From: Rhizobiales bacterium dw_265
Lineage (GTDB): Bacteria > Pseudomonadota > Alphaproteobacteria > Micropepsales > Micropepsaceae
Reading direction: 5' to 3'
Length of the DNA: 64,000 nucleotides
NCBI GenBank assembly: GCA_018449595.1
Contig: JAAVUU010000002.1
Span: 1 to 64,000, forward strand
Each line of letters starts with the position of its first letter. The first letter of the stretch is position 1. Below the pieces are notes generated by a model. That model saw only the letters and a list, made by a program, of their open reading frames with translations. It did not search any database and had not been told where the DNA came from. Position numbers and translations under genes: made by a program. Shown here piece after piece: positions 1 through 8,706 of this stretch.

Positions 1-133
1 CGGTATCGGGGGCCAGCTGCTTCAGCCGGATCGCCGCCGCCAGCCCCGCCGGACCCCCGCCCACAATCACAACGTCATACGACATGCTGTCGCGTTCGGG
101 ACTGTCATGTTCAATCGTCATGGGCGTGTCCAT
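1..133 (-). CDS. Electron transfer flavoprotein-ubiquinone oxidoreductase, N-terminal fragment
   Basis: Only the first 44 codons lie in the window; the gene runs off the left edge. The visible protein has a short polar leader ending PERDSMSYD, then a strand and FAD-binding Rossmann loop [20 protein letters not shown]. The leader and the RLKQL after the glycine loop are what I associate with ETF-QO, the inner-membrane flavoprotein that passes electrons from ETF (fatty acid and amino acid oxidation) to ubiquinone. In-frame ATGs at 133, 121 and 85 are all possible starts; the longer ones keep the family leader. Another FAD oxidoreductase (GG-reductase type) is possible because so little is visible. 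Confidence 0.65.
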   Translation of the reverse strand, partial: MDTPMTIEHDSPERDSMSYDVVIVGGGPAGLAAAIRLKQLAPDT

Positions 134-250
134 CACCGCGCATCATCCTTTATCGCAGATGTCCCGCAAAGGGCAGCCGGACATTTGCGGGCTGGGCTTG
201 CGGCCGCCGTTCGGGTTAGTGTCAGGGCGTTGCGCCCGGATGGTGAGGTC

Positions 251-733
251 ATGGACAAGGACAGCGAAACCATCCTGGTGACCGAGACCGGCCAGGGCCG
301 CTATCAGGTCGAGGCCCATGTCGGCGCCACCACCCTGCTGCTGGACGAACCCGTAAGCGCCGGCGGCCTGGGCACCGGCCCCAATCCCTATGGGCTTCTC
401 AGTTCTGCTTTGGGCGCCTGCACCACCATGACCATCCGCCTGTATGCCGACCGCAAGGGCTGGCCACTTGCCAAAGTGCGCGTCGGGGTGCGCCACAAGC
501 GGCCCGATCTGCACGCCCGCGACCAGTTCGAGATGGACATTGTGCTGGAAGGCCCGCTCGACGATGCGCAGCGGGCGCGGCTGATGGAAATCGCCGACCG
601 TTGCCCGGTGCACCTGACCCTGGAGCGCGGCTCGGATGTGAAAAACATCCTGATGCCGGTGCCGCCGCCGGCGATGCGCCCCATTGAAGGCCCGGCGCAT
701 ATGAACTGCATGGAAGAAGCCTGCGCCGATTAG
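251..733 (+). CDS. OsmC/Ohr family peroxiredoxin-like protein
   Basis: A 160-residue protein of OsmC-family length. The two family cysteines are visible: one in [17 protein letters not shown] (about residue 57) and one in [13 protein letters not shown] (about residue 121); in the family they form the thiol pair that reduces organic hydroperoxides. The [12 protein letters not shown] segment before the first cysteine is also typical. I start at ATG 251 because the reading frame further upstream overlaps the divergent ETF-QO gene and does not look like protein. A C-terminal tail with two more cysteines ([10 protein letters not shown]) is unusual and might bind metal. The stop overlaps the stop of the convergent PilZ gene by 4 nt. 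Confidence 0.85.
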   Translation: MDKDSETILVTETGQGRYQVEAHVGATTLLLDEPVSAGGLGTGPNPYGLLSSALGACTTMTIRLYADRKGWPLAKVRVGVRHKRPDLHARDQFEMDIVLEGPLDDAQRARLMEIADRCPVHLTLERGSDVKNILMPVPPPAMRPIEGPAHMNCMEEACAD

Positions 734-1068
734 TGCGGCGCTCCGAAGCGGCGCAGGAAGGCCAGGCTGTCGGGCAGGGCGGCCATGCTGTCGGATGCTC
801 GGAATTCCAGCCCGGCTTCATTGTCGCGCATCCAGGCGATCTCGCAGCGGTGCACCGTGTTGTTGCGCCGGTCGATCAGATAAATCTCCCCAGGCAGGGC
901 ATTGCCGGCGGCAAAGGCGATGCGCGCGCCTTTGATCGAGGTGTCGCGGATGGTGCAGGCAAAGGAGTAACGCCCCTGGGAATGCACCACCAGGCCCGAA
1001 AGCAGCACGCGCTTGCGGGCTTTGCGGCGCTCGGCCAGCGGCGGCAGTTCGGTCAGAGGGTGGGCCAT
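730..1068 (-). CDS. PilZ domain protein
   Basis: A 112-residue single-domain protein. The RRKARKR segment (residues 14-20) resembles the RxxxR part of the c-di-GMP-binding PilZ motif, and the following strands ([18 protein letters not shown]) contain the D-x-S-x-x-G-like second motif, here DTSIKGA. PilZ proteins sense c-di-GMP and control motility, polysaccharide export or enzymes by contact. Start at ATG 1068 gives [11 protein letters not shown]; the open frame upstream of it has no protein character. It is convergent with the OsmC gene and shares 4 nt with it. The effector target cannot be told from the context. Confidence 0.75.
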   Translation of the reverse strand: MAHPLTELPPLAERRKARKRVLLSGLVVHSQGRYSFACTIRDTSIKGARIAFAAGNALPGEIYLIDRRNNTVHRCEIAWMRDNEAGLEFRASDSMAALPDSLAFLRRFGAPH

Positions 1069-1174
1069 GGCGCGAGTCCGTGCGGAGTGTCGCCGGCCGT
1101 TCCGCGGCCGGCCGGTGAACCATCCCCGGTCCCGCCCATCATGACCCGCCCCGCCTTGGCTTTCGGTGTTGGGA

Positions 1175-2722
1175 ATGCCGACAATTTTAATCAATCGGGC
1201 GATTTCCGGTATTTTCCGGTTCCGTCGCCCGCTGCCCGGTTCGGGATTACTCTCTGCAACGCGAATCGCGCGTGGCTTGGCGGGGCACGCGCCGGGGAAC
1301 AGGGCTTTGGGGAAGGTGGGCGCATCGCTGTTGCCGCTGCTGTTGTGCGGCTGCATTGCAGCGCCCCCGACCACGCCGCAGATCGCCCAGACCGCGCCGC
1401 AATCGCTGGGCCTTGGCGATGCCGCCGCGCCGCATGTCCAGGCCGACTGGTGGACGGCGTTCCACGATCCCCAACTGGACCGGCTGATGGCGCAGGTGCA
1501 GCAGGGCAATCCCAGCCTGCAGGCGGCGCTGGCGCGCATCCGCGCCGCCCAGGCGGAACTGTCGGCCGCGCGGGCGGTGGACTATCCCCAGGTCAGCCTG
1601 GACGCCAGCGCCGAGCGCGAACTGTTGAGCAACGCCTTCGGCTATGTCGCACCCTATGGCGGGTCATGGCGCTGGCTTGGGGACGTCCAGGCCAAGATGT
1701 ACTGGACCCTGGATTTCTGGGGCAAGCAGGCGGCGCTGATCGACCGGGCGCGCAGCCTGGGCGTGGCGGCGGCGTTCGACGCCGGCGCGGCGCGCCAGGC
1801 GCTGGCGGGCAGTTTCGTGCAGACCTATGTCGCGCTGCTGCTGACCTGGCAGAACCTGGACATCGCCCAGCAGACGGTGGACGAGCGCCAGGCCATTCTC
1901 GACCTCACCCAGAGCCGGGTGGATATGGGGCTGGAAAATGAAGCCTCGCTGGAACAGGCCAGGGCGCTGCTGGCGATGGCGCGCATAGACGTGCGCCGGT
2001 CGCAAGCCCAGCGCGACATGGGCATTCATGCCGTCGCCGCCCTGATGGGGCAGGGCGCCGCCGCCTGGCCCGCCATCGCCCGTCCCGCCGCCACGCTGGA
2101 AACCGCGCTGACCCTGCCGGAGAAACTGCCGGCCGACCTGCTGGCGCGGCGGCCCGATATCCTGGCGGCCCAGGCCCGCATCCAGGCGGCGGCGCGTGGC
2201 CGCGATGCCGCCCAGGCCGATTTCTATCCCAACATCGATTTGCGCGCCGCCATCGGTTTCCAGTCCATCGGGCTGGACAGCCTGTTCAGCGCCGACGCCC
2301 TCACCGCCGGCGTCGGCCCCGCCCTTCACTTGCCGATGTTCGATGCCGGGCGCATCCGGGCGCATTATGCCGGGGCCACGGCCGATCTGGACGCGGCGGT
2401 GGCCGACTATAATGGCGCGGTATCGGGGGCGGTGCGCCAAGCCGGCGACGCCATCACCCAGATCGCCAGCCTGAGCGATCAGCGCGGCCAGCAGCAACTG
2501 GCCCTGGACAGCGCCGGGCGCGCTTTCACCCTGGCCAAGGAACGCTACAGGCTGGGCCTGTCGGGCCAGATTCCCATGCTGACTGCTGAAAGTACCTTGC
2601 TGTCGGCGCGCCAGCAGATGGCGGCACTGCTGGCCCAGGCCGCGTCGCAGCGTGTCACCCTGCTGCTGGCGGTGGGCGGCGGCTTTGAAGCGGACACTAT
2701 GAAGGAGGGCGCATATGACTGA
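1175..2722 (+). CDS. Outer-membrane efflux lipoprotein, NodT/OprM (TolC) family
   Basis: The outer-membrane channel of a tripartite efflux system. A lipobox LLLCGC ends the signal sequence, followed by the outer-membrane-factor layout: DWWTAFHDPQLDRLM, two long coiled-coil repeats rich in Ala/Gln, and LLARRPDILAAQARIQAA which is typical of OprM/NodT between the repeats. The start is uncertain: ATG 1175 gives 515 aa with a long leader; TTG 1307 or GTG 1316 would give a compact lipoprotein signal directly before the lipobox; GTG 1166 is also open. The stop overlaps the start of the downstream membrane-fusion gene by 8 nt, so the three pump genes are a tightly coupled operon. Confidence 0.88.
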   Translation: MPTILINRAISGIFRFRRPLPGSGLLSATRIARGLAGHAPGNRALGKVGASLLPLLLCGCIAAPPTTPQIAQTAPQSLGLGDAAAPHVQADWWTAFHDPQLDRLMAQVQQGNPSLQAALARIRAAQAELSAARAVDYPQVSLDASAERELLSNAFGYVAPYGGSWRWLGDVQAKMYWTLDFWGKQAALIDRARSLGVAAAFDAGAARQALAGSFVQTYVALLLTWQNLDIAQQTVDERQAILDLTQSRVDMGLENEASLEQARALLAMARIDVRRSQAQRDMGIHAVAALMGQGAAAWPAIARPAATLETALTLPEKLPADLLARRPDILAAQARIQAAARGRDAAQADFYPNIDLRAAIGFQSIGLDSLFSADALTAGVGPALHLPMFDAGRIRAHYAGATADLDAAVADYNGAVSGAVRQAGDAITQIASLSDQRGQQQLALDSAGRAFTLAKERYRLGLSGQIPMLTAESTLLSARQQMAALLAQAASQRVTLLLAVGGGFEADTMKEGAYD

Positions 2723-3866
2723 TGCAGCCGCACAGCGCGCGATGCGCCGCCGCAAAGGCGGCGTCATCCTGGGAGCGGTGTTCCTGATCGCCGCTGTGGC
2801 TTACGGCCTGTACTGGCTGTTGTCGGGGCGCTTTCACGAATCCACCGACGATGCCTATGTCGCGGGCAATATCGTCGCCGTCACCAGCCGCGAGGCCGCC
2901 ACCGTCACCGCGCTCTATGCCGACAACACCCAGGCCGTCAAACAAGGCCAGTTGCTGATCGAGATGGACACCGAAAGCGCGCAAGTGGCGCTGCGTGCCG
3001 CCGCCGCCAACCTGGCGCGCACCGTGCGCGGCGTGCGCGGGGCGGTCGCCAGCGCCGACGCCTATTCGGCGCAACTGGCGCAGGCGCAGGTGGCGCTGGC
3101 CCAGGCGCAAAGCGATTTCCAGCGCCGCTCGGGCGCGTTGAAAGGCGCGGTGTCGGGTGAGGAACTGGCCCATGCCCAGGGCGCGGTGGCGGCGGCGCAA
3201 GGGCAGGTGAATGTGGCGCGCGGCGGCCTGGCCCAGGCGCAATCCAGCATCGCCGGCACCGACACGGCGCACAATCCCGATGTGCTGGCGGCCGAGGAAC
3301 AACTGCGCGCCGCCGCCATCGCGCTGTCGCACCTGCGCATCGTGGCGCCGGTGGACGGCATCATCGCCCAGCGCACCGTGCAGGTGGGCCAGCGGGTGAT
3401 GCCGGGCGCGACCCTGATGTCGGTGGTGCCGCTGACCCATGTCTGGGTGGACGCCAATTTCAAGGAAGTGCAACTGGCGAAAATGCGCATCGGCCAGCCG
3501 GTGGCGATCAAGGCCGACCTGTATGGCAGCGCCGTCACCTATCATGGCCGTATTGCCGGATTGGGTGCGGGCTCGGGCAATGCCTTCGCCCTGCTGCCGC
3601 CGCAGAATGCTTCAGGGAACTGGATCAAGATCGTGCAGCGCGTGCCGGTGCGCATCGCGCTGGACCCGGATGAACTCAAGGATCATCCCTTGCGTGTGGG
3701 CCTGAGTGTTTCGGCGCAGGTGGATATCCGCGACCAGTCCGGGCCTCTCGTCGCCGCGACTTCGGCAACCGGCGTGATGCGCGGCGATACCGGCGACGAC
3801 ACCAGGGCCCAGACCGATGCCCTGATCGCCAAAATCCTGGCCGAGAACGGGGCGCGCGCACCGTGA
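2715..3866 (+). CDS. HlyD/EmrA-type membrane fusion protein
   Basis: A 383-residue periplasmic adaptor with one N-terminal membrane anchor (about residues 15-38, VILGAVFLIAAVAYGLYWLL). Next come the half-lipoyl strand TDDAYVAGNIVAVTSREAA, an alpha-hairpin rich in Ala/Gln/Leu (about 90-200), the second lipoyl half DGIIAQRTVQVGQRV, and the beta-barrel with LLPPQNASGNWIKIVQRVPVRI, which is a strong EmrA/VceA signature. It links the inner-membrane transporter to the outer-membrane channel. It lies between the channel gene (8 nt overlap) and the DHA2 transporter (4 nt overlap). Confidence 0.92.
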   Translation: MTDAAAQRAMRRRKGGVILGAVFLIAAVAYGLYWLLSGRFHESTDDAYVAGNIVAVTSREAATVTALYADNTQAVKQGQLLIEMDTESAQVALRAAAANLARTVRGVRGAVASADAYSAQLAQAQVALAQAQSDFQRRSGALKGAVSGEELAHAQGAVAAAQGQVNVARGGLAQAQSSIAGTDTAHNPDVLAAEEQLRAAAIALSHLRIVAPVDGIIAQRTVQVGQRVMPGATLMSVVPLTHVWVDANFKEVQLAKMRIGQPVAIKADLYGSAVTYHGRIAGLGAGSGNAFALLPPQNASGNWIKIVQRVPVRIALDPDELKDHPLRVGLSVSAQVDIRDQSGPLVAATSATGVMRGDTGDDTRAQTDALIAKILAENGARAP

Positions 3867-5374
3867 GCGCGGCGCCCTTGCAGGGTGCGCGGCTGTGGCT
3901 GACGGCGCTGGCCCTGGCGCTGGGCATCTTCATGCAGGTGCTGGACCTCACCATCGCCAATGTCTCGCTGCCGACCATCGCCGGCAACCTGGGGGCTTCC
4001 ACCGACCAGTCCACCTGGATCATCACGTCTTTTGTCGTCGCCAACGGCGTCTGCGTGCCGCTGACCGGCTGGCTGATGCACCGCTATGGCGTGGTGCGGA
4101 CCTTCACGGTGTCGGTGGCGCTGTTCACCCTGGCGTCGCTGCTATGCGGCCTGGCCTGGAGCCTGGAATCGCTGGTGGCGTTCCGCACCCTGCAGGGACT
4201 GGTGTCGGGGCCGATGATCCCCGGCACCCAGGCGCTGATGATCTCCATCTTTCCGCGCGAGCGCCGCGCCACCGCTTTGGCGCTATGGTCCGTGACCTCG
4301 CTGGTGGCCCCGATCTGCGGCCCGTTGCTGGGCGGCTATATCTCCGACAATTTCCATTGGGGCTGGATATTCCTGATAAATGTGCCGGTGGGCGCGGTGG
4401 TGGCCTTTGTCTGCTGGCAGGCCCTGCGCGACCGGGAAACCCCGCGGCACAAACTATCCATTGATGCGGTGGGGCTGGGCCTGCTGGTGGTGTGGGCGGG
4501 GGCGCTGCAACTGATGCTGGACCGGGGCAAGAATGCCGACTGGTTCGACTCCGGCTGGATCGTGGCGCTGGCGGCGATCGCCTTTGCCGGCTTCTGCGTC
4601 TTCCTGCTGTGGGAGACCACCGAGGAACATCCCGTCACCGACCTGTCGCTGTTCAAAAGCCGCAACTTCGCGCTGGGCACCCTGGTTTTCTGCCTGGGCA
4701 ATGGCGTGTTCCTGGCCAATATGCTGGTGCTGCCGCTGTGGCTGCAGACCCAGCTTGGCTATACCGCGACCTGGGCGGGCCTCGTGTCGGCGCCAACCGG
4801 GGTGGTGTCGGTGCTGCTGACGCCGCTGGCGGCGCGCGCCATGGGCAAGACCGACGCGCGCCTCATCGCCTCGGGCGCCTTCCTGGCGTCGGCGGCTTCC
4901 TATTATCTGCGCTCGGGGCTGACGGCGGACGCCAGCTTCATCGCCATCGCGGTGCCGTTGATGGTGCAGGGCATCGCCAATGCCGGCTTCTTCATCGCCA
5001 CCATCAGTATCCTTTTGGATGGCGTGCCGCCGGAGCGCATTCCCATGGCCTCGGGCCTGTCGAACTTCGCGCGCATCATCCTCAGCGGCTTTGCCGTCTC
5101 GCTGGTCACCACCCTGTGGGACCGGCGCGAGGCGCTGCACCAGAGCCGCCTGGCCGAAGTGGCGTCGGGCGTGGCGTTCCACGACGCGCTGTCGGCGCTT
5201 GGGCGGCTTGGCCTGTCCGATCTTGCCGGCGCGGCGGTGATCGCCCGTGGCATGGAGGGGCAGGCCTATCTGCTGGCCTCGGTGGATGTCTTCACGCTTT
5301 CGATGTGGATCTGCCTGGCGCTGGCGGGACTGGTATGGCTGTGCCACCGCGCCCTTCCCGCCGCTGCCGGCTAG
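3863..5374 (+). CDS. EmrB/QacA (DHA2) family MFS drug-export permease
   Basis: A 503-residue, about 14-helix drug:proton antiporter. Helix 1 contains FMQVLDLTIANVSLPTIAG, which includes the DHA2 motif with an acidic residue inside the membrane; STDQSTWIITSFVVANGV and the GPLLGGYI antiporter motif C follow. It begins with GTG at 3863, overlapping the stop of the adaptor gene by 4 nt. With the two preceding genes it forms an EmrAB-TolC-like pump that can move hydrophobic compounds out across both membranes. Its substrate is unknown; the neighbouring biosynthetic-looking genes make export of their product a reasonable guess. It is convergent with the ligase gene (4 nt overlap). Confidence 0.93.
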   Translation: MSAAPLQGARLWLTALALALGIFMQVLDLTIANVSLPTIAGNLGASTDQSTWIITSFVVANGVCVPLTGWLMHRYGVVRTFTVSVALFTLASLLCGLAWSLESLVAFRTLQGLVSGPMIPGTQALMISIFPRERRATALALWSVTSLVAPICGPLLGGYISDNFHWGWIFLINVPVGAVVAFVCWQALRDRETPRHKLSIDAVGLGLLVVWAGALQLMLDRGKNADWFDSGWIVALAAIAFAGFCVFLLWETTEEHPVTDLSLFKSRNFALGTLVFCLGNGVFLANMLVLPLWLQTQLGYTATWAGLVSAPTGVVSVLLTPLAARAMGKTDARLIASGAFLASAASYYLRSGLTADASFIAIAVPLMVQGIANAGFFIATISILLDGVPPERIPMASGLSNFARIILSGFAVSLVTTLWDRREALHQSRLAEVASGVAFHDALSALGRLGLSDLAGAAVIARGMEGQAYLLASVDVFTLSMWICLALAGLVWLCHRALPAAAG

Positions 5375-6915
5375 CCGTAGCGGGCGGCGATTCCCTTGCG
5401 GTCGATCTTGAGATTGGGGCGCAGCATGCCGTTTTCCTTGGAGAAGGGTTCGTCGGTGAAAATCACGTCCACGAACTGCGCCGCTTTCCTGGTGGACTGG
5501 AGACCGGCGACATATTTCTTCACCCGTTCGCGCGCGCCTTCGGTTTCGGGCCGGTTGAGATCCGCGACACAGGACAATTGCGCCGCCCCCGGTTTGAGGA
5601 AGATCACCGAATGGGCGATGTCGGGGCAGTCGTTCAGCTCCTGCTCGATCACCTCCGGATGAATCTTGTAGCCGCCGGCGGTGACGATCAGTTCCTTCTT
5701 GCGGCCCAGCAGGAACAGGTTGCCGTCACCGTCCAGCCTGCCGATGTCGCCCGTCGCCACCCGGTCGGGGCCCAGGAAGGTGCGTTCATTCTCGCCCGGC
5801 GCGCACTGGAAATAGCGCAGGGTCATGGGCGCCTGCCGCCGCACGATGATCTCGCCCTCCGGGGTGAATTCCAGGCTGGCGCCCTTCAGCACCTTGCCCA
5901 CGGAGCCATATTCGCGCGAATCCGCGGTGCGGAAGGTGATCGAACCGGCCTCCACCATGCCGTAGGATTCGCAAAGCGGCAGTTGCAGGCGTTCGAAGAA
6001 GCGGCCGATATCGCGCCGGATCGGCGCCATGCCGGTGACCAGCAGGCGCATGCGTTTGCCGAACTGGGCGTAGAAATCGCGGAACAGCCATTCCACCGCG
6101 GCGCGGCGCAGGCCGGCGCCGGGCAGCAGCGCCGCCGTCCGCAGCAACGCGCGCCTGAGGGGCGGATACTTTTCGAACTCGGCATGCATCATCTGGTACA
6201 GCACCGGCGGCGCGATCAGCACCGTGGGGTCCAGCGCCTTCATGGCGGCGAACAGTTGCGTATAGTCGGTGATGATGATGTCGAAATCATACCACAGCGC
6301 CATGTAGCACATGTTGCGCTGCTGGAAATTCGACATCGGCAGGAACAGTTGCAGCCGGTCGCCGGGGCGCATTCCCAGCGCCTCCTGGATAGGGGGCAGG
6401 GTGGCTTCCACGCCCTTGCGGCTGATCACCAGTCCCTTGAGGCCGCCGGCGGAGCCGGAGGAAAAAACCAGGCTGTGCTGGTCGGCCTCGTCGCCGTCCG
6501 GCGGCGGCATGCGGTCCAGGGCCGCGACTTCGCCATTGGCCGCATCCAGGAAGGCGACATGGGCGGGGGCCTGCGGAAACAAGCGGGCATGGCTTTTGGA
6601 CGTCAGCAGCAGGGCGATATGGTATTTCTCCAGCAGCGCCTCGTTGACGGCGCCGGCGAAGTCGTCGGTGAAGGGCACCGAGATGGCGCCGGTCTCGATC
6701 AGCGCCAGGTCATGCACCAGCCAGTGATAGGAATTGGGGGCATAGATGCCCACACGCATGCCGGGTTTCACGCCCCAGCGGCGCAGGTCGTCCTTGACGC
6801 GGGTGACATCGTGGAAAAGCCCGGCATGGAGATATTGGGTGCTCTTGCCACGCTCGAAGACGTAAATCGCGCTCTTCCTGCCAGGCAGGCCGGCCACCAG
6901 ACTGCGAAATTCCAT
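5371..6915 (-). CDS. AMP-dependent acyl/aryl ligase (adenylate-forming enzyme)
   Basis: A 514-residue ANL-superfamily enzyme with every core motif present: phosphate loop VFSSGSAGGLKG (about residue 170), ESYGMVEAG (A5), ATGDIGRLDGDGN (A7), GRKKELIVTAGGYKIHPEVIE (hinge, A8), and a C-terminal NGMLRPNLK with the catalytic lysine. It activates a carboxylate as an acyl-adenylate and passes it to CoA or a carrier protein. Its overall look is nearer to long-chain acyl ligases than to amino-acid adenylation domains, but it has no carrier domain attached. It is downstream of the GNAT gene on the same strand, and a stand-alone carrier protein is encoded at 12.7 kb, so acyl loading of that carrier is plausible. 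Confidence 0.88.
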   Translation of the reverse strand: MEFRSLVAGLPGRKSAIYVFERGKSTQYLHAGLFHDVTRVKDDLRRWGVKPGMRVGIYAPNSYHWLVHDLALIETGAISVPFTDDFAGAVNEALLEKYHIALLLTSKSHARLFPQAPAHVAFLDAANGEVAALDRMPPPDGDEADQHSLVFSSGSAGGLKGLVISRKGVEATLPPIQEALGMRPGDRLQLFLPMSNFQQRNMCYMALWYDFDIIITDYTQLFAAMKALDPTVLIAPPVLYQMMHAEFEKYPPLRRALLRTAALLPGAGLRRAAVEWLFRDFYAQFGKRMRLLVTGMAPIRRDIGRFFERLQLPLCESYGMVEAGSITFRTADSREYGSVGKVLKGASLEFTPEGEIIVRRQAPMTLRYFQCAPGENERTFLGPDRVATGDIGRLDGDGNLFLLGRKKELIVTAGGYKIHPEVIEQELNDCPDIAHSVIFLKPGAAQLSCVADLNRPETEGARERVKKYVAGLQSTRKAAQFVDVIFTDEPFSKENGMLRPNLKIDRKGIAARYG

Positions 6916-7036
6916 CCCACCCCTCAGATTCTTCCTGGCCCGGCCGCAGTCGGGAATGCGGACAGAACACGATGAGTCAAACGACGACGAACCGTGCGGC
7001 GCTGCGGCAGGATTCCGTTCAAGATGGTTCTCTCGT

Positions 7037-7047
7037 CCCCCCCCCCC
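7037..7047. repeat. Homopolymeric C tract (11 nt)
   Basis: Eleven consecutive cytosines on the + strand in the 194-nt space between the GNAT stop and the ligase start. On the coding (minus) strand it is a G tract about 120 nt upstream of the ligase start. Such tracts are slippage-prone and could change promoter or leader spacing; it is also a common place for sequencing error. Confidence 0.6.
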
Positions 7048-7109
7048 ACCGGCAAACTACTTTAGGGCGGCTGACTTGTCATCAGTCAACCAGGGGTCTC
7101 CCGGCGGGG

Positions 7110-8342
7110 TTAGCTTTTCCCGGCGACCGAGGGGCTGGTGGCGGCGCGGGACGAGGACCGTTCCAGAATTCCCGGTTCATGCCAGCGGCCTTCGGGGCGG
7201 ATGATGACATAGGGCGGCACGCCGATGGTGACGGCCTCGGGATCGCGCGCGAGATCGGCGACCATTTCGACATATTCGAAATCGGAGAAGACGAAGGATT
7301 GGGCCCCTTCCATCATGCGAAAACCGAAGCGGCTCCAGAAATTGACCAGGCGAAGCTGGGAGTGGCCATAGGCCCGGCGATAGCCTTTTTTCTGGCAGAG
7401 TTTGAGCCCGGCATTGACCAGTTGGAAAGCGGCGCGGCTTTTGCGGAACTCCTTGCGAATCGCCAGCCGTTCCAACTTGGCGAAATCGGCGAAGAAGCGC
7501 GCCCGCAGGCAGCCGGCGGGTTCGTCGCCGATATAGGCCAGCAGATGGGTGGCGGCGAGGTCGTTGCCGTCATATTCCTCGTCATAGGGACATTCCTGCT
7601 CGCCGATATAGACCGCGCTGCGGATGGCGATGACGCGGCTGAGGTCCTCCATGGTGCGCGCGATTGTGACGCCGATCCTGTTCGGCATCGCGCCCGGCTG
7701 GTAGCTGTCATAGAGCGGCGCCTTGGGCTCGCGCGGAAACAACCAGATGTTCGGCGCGGCTATGTCGCCCACCGTCGTGCCGAGCATGAAACCGAGAACT
7801 TCATGGAACCGTCGCCCGGCCTCCGTGGCGGAGCGTGAATAAAGATTGATGCCGGCATATTGTGGCGATGCCATTCTTTCCATGAACAGCGCCATGCCGG
7901 CTGCTAGGGGGCCGGGCGCGAAAACGGCCCACATGTAAATGCCGGCCGGCCGCTCGTCCGGCCCCGCCACCAGCCGCAGGTCCGGACTGGCGCCGTTGAA
8001 GGAGCCCAGGGCGAGAACCTGCAGGCCCAGGCTGGTCAGAGGCAGGATGGCGATAAAGCCCTCGCCGGCGGGTTTTGCGGGATCGAATTTCGACCGGCGC
8101 GCCAGCGCCATCATGCAGATGGGATTGTGGCGCAGAACCTTCAGTACGTCTTCGGTGTCGGCCAGCCCGGGGATGGCGGCGCGGGCCTTGGCGATCAGGT
8201 CCCTGGCGACCTTCTCGTCCGGCTGGAACATCACCAGATGCCGGGCGATACGGGCGGCATCCAGTTCGTCCAGCTTGTGCTTTGCGTGCCGCGAAATTGC
8301 GGCGCTTTCATCGGCAGCGAATTTCCGTTGCGACTGAGCCAT
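7110..8342 (-). CDS. Tandem GNAT-like N-acyltransferase
   Basis: A 410-residue protein with two acyltransferase-like halves. The first (about 20-215) ends INLYSRSATEAGRRFHEVLGFML, a typical GNAT end motif. The second (about 225-350) starts with IAIRSAVYIGEQECPYDEEYDGND, continues as a substrate/AcCoA-binding fold (HLLAYIGDEPAGCLRARFF, KLERLAIRKEFRKS) and ends GHSQLRLVNFWSRFGF. The YIGEQECPYDEE...D segment resembles the GNAT branch related to autoinducer synthases and ornithine/N-acyl-amino-acid acyltransferases that can accept acyl-carrier protein. It is divergent from the PAS gene and upstream of the acyl ligase. Exact donor and acceptor are not recognisable. Confidence 0.75.
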   Translation of the reverse strand: MAQSQRKFAADESAAISRHAKHKLDELDAARIARHLVMFQPDEKVARDLIAKARAAIPGLADTEDVLKVLRHNPICMMALARRSKFDPAKPAGEGFIAILPLTSLGLQVLALGSFNGASPDLRLVAGPDERPAGIYMWAVFAPGPLAAGMALFMERMASPQYAGINLYSRSATEAGRRFHEVLGFMLGTTVGDIAAPNIWLFPREPKAPLYDSYQPGAMPNRIGVTIARTMEDLSRVIAIRSAVYIGEQECPYDEEYDGNDLAATHLLAYIGDEPAGCLRARFFADFAKLERLAIRKEFRKSRAAFQLVNAGLKLCQKKGYRRAYGHSQLRLVNFWSRFGFRMMEGAQSFVFSDFEYVEMVADLARDPEAVTIGVPPYVIIRPEGRWHEPGILERSSSRAATSPSVAGKS

Positions 8343-8706
8343 GTGAACCCGCCGTGAATTTTTAATATTTCAGAAACCATAAAAGCATCGGCAAATCGAA
8401 TAAACGGCAATTTTGCGCTGCGGTTTACGGTTGTATCGAATCAGGCCGAATCCGGTCGCCAAACGCATCCGATCAGGTTGCTTTGTCCTCTGCCGCAGGG
8501 ATTTCCTGGTTAACGGCGCGCGCCACGAAGCTGTGGATGCTGTGGCGCGAAGTGGTGTGTCTGCAACCTGCGCGCGCCGGGTTGTGTCGGATTTCGATGC
8601 TGGGACGATGTGTGATTCTCTTGGCGCTTTCTTTACCAGCCGCGGGCTATGCCAGTGCGGTTCAGGCTTTACTGGCTGTTTATGCTTTTCAGTCGAAAAT
8701 CGGGAC
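8343..8706. other. Divergent intergenic region between GNAT and PAS genes
   Basis: 364 nt without a credible gene. The first 100 nt (8345-8445) is clearly AT-richer than its surroundings and holds an imperfect palindrome, TAAACGGCA...TGCGGTTTA (8401-8427, one mismatch per arm). It probably contains the divergent promoters of the two flanking genes. The frame upstream of the PAS start stays open but encodes a cysteine/arginine-rich string with no domain character. Confidence 0.5.

Noticed and set aside
4492-6975. 827-codon + strand frame across the EmrB end and the acyl ligase
   Set aside because: Overlaps two convincing genes in other frames and shows no family motif.
8413-8706. N-terminal extension of the PAS protein
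   Set aside because: The frame is open, but the translation is Cys/Arg-rich, AT content is promoter-like, and the PAS_5 fold starts after ATG 8707.
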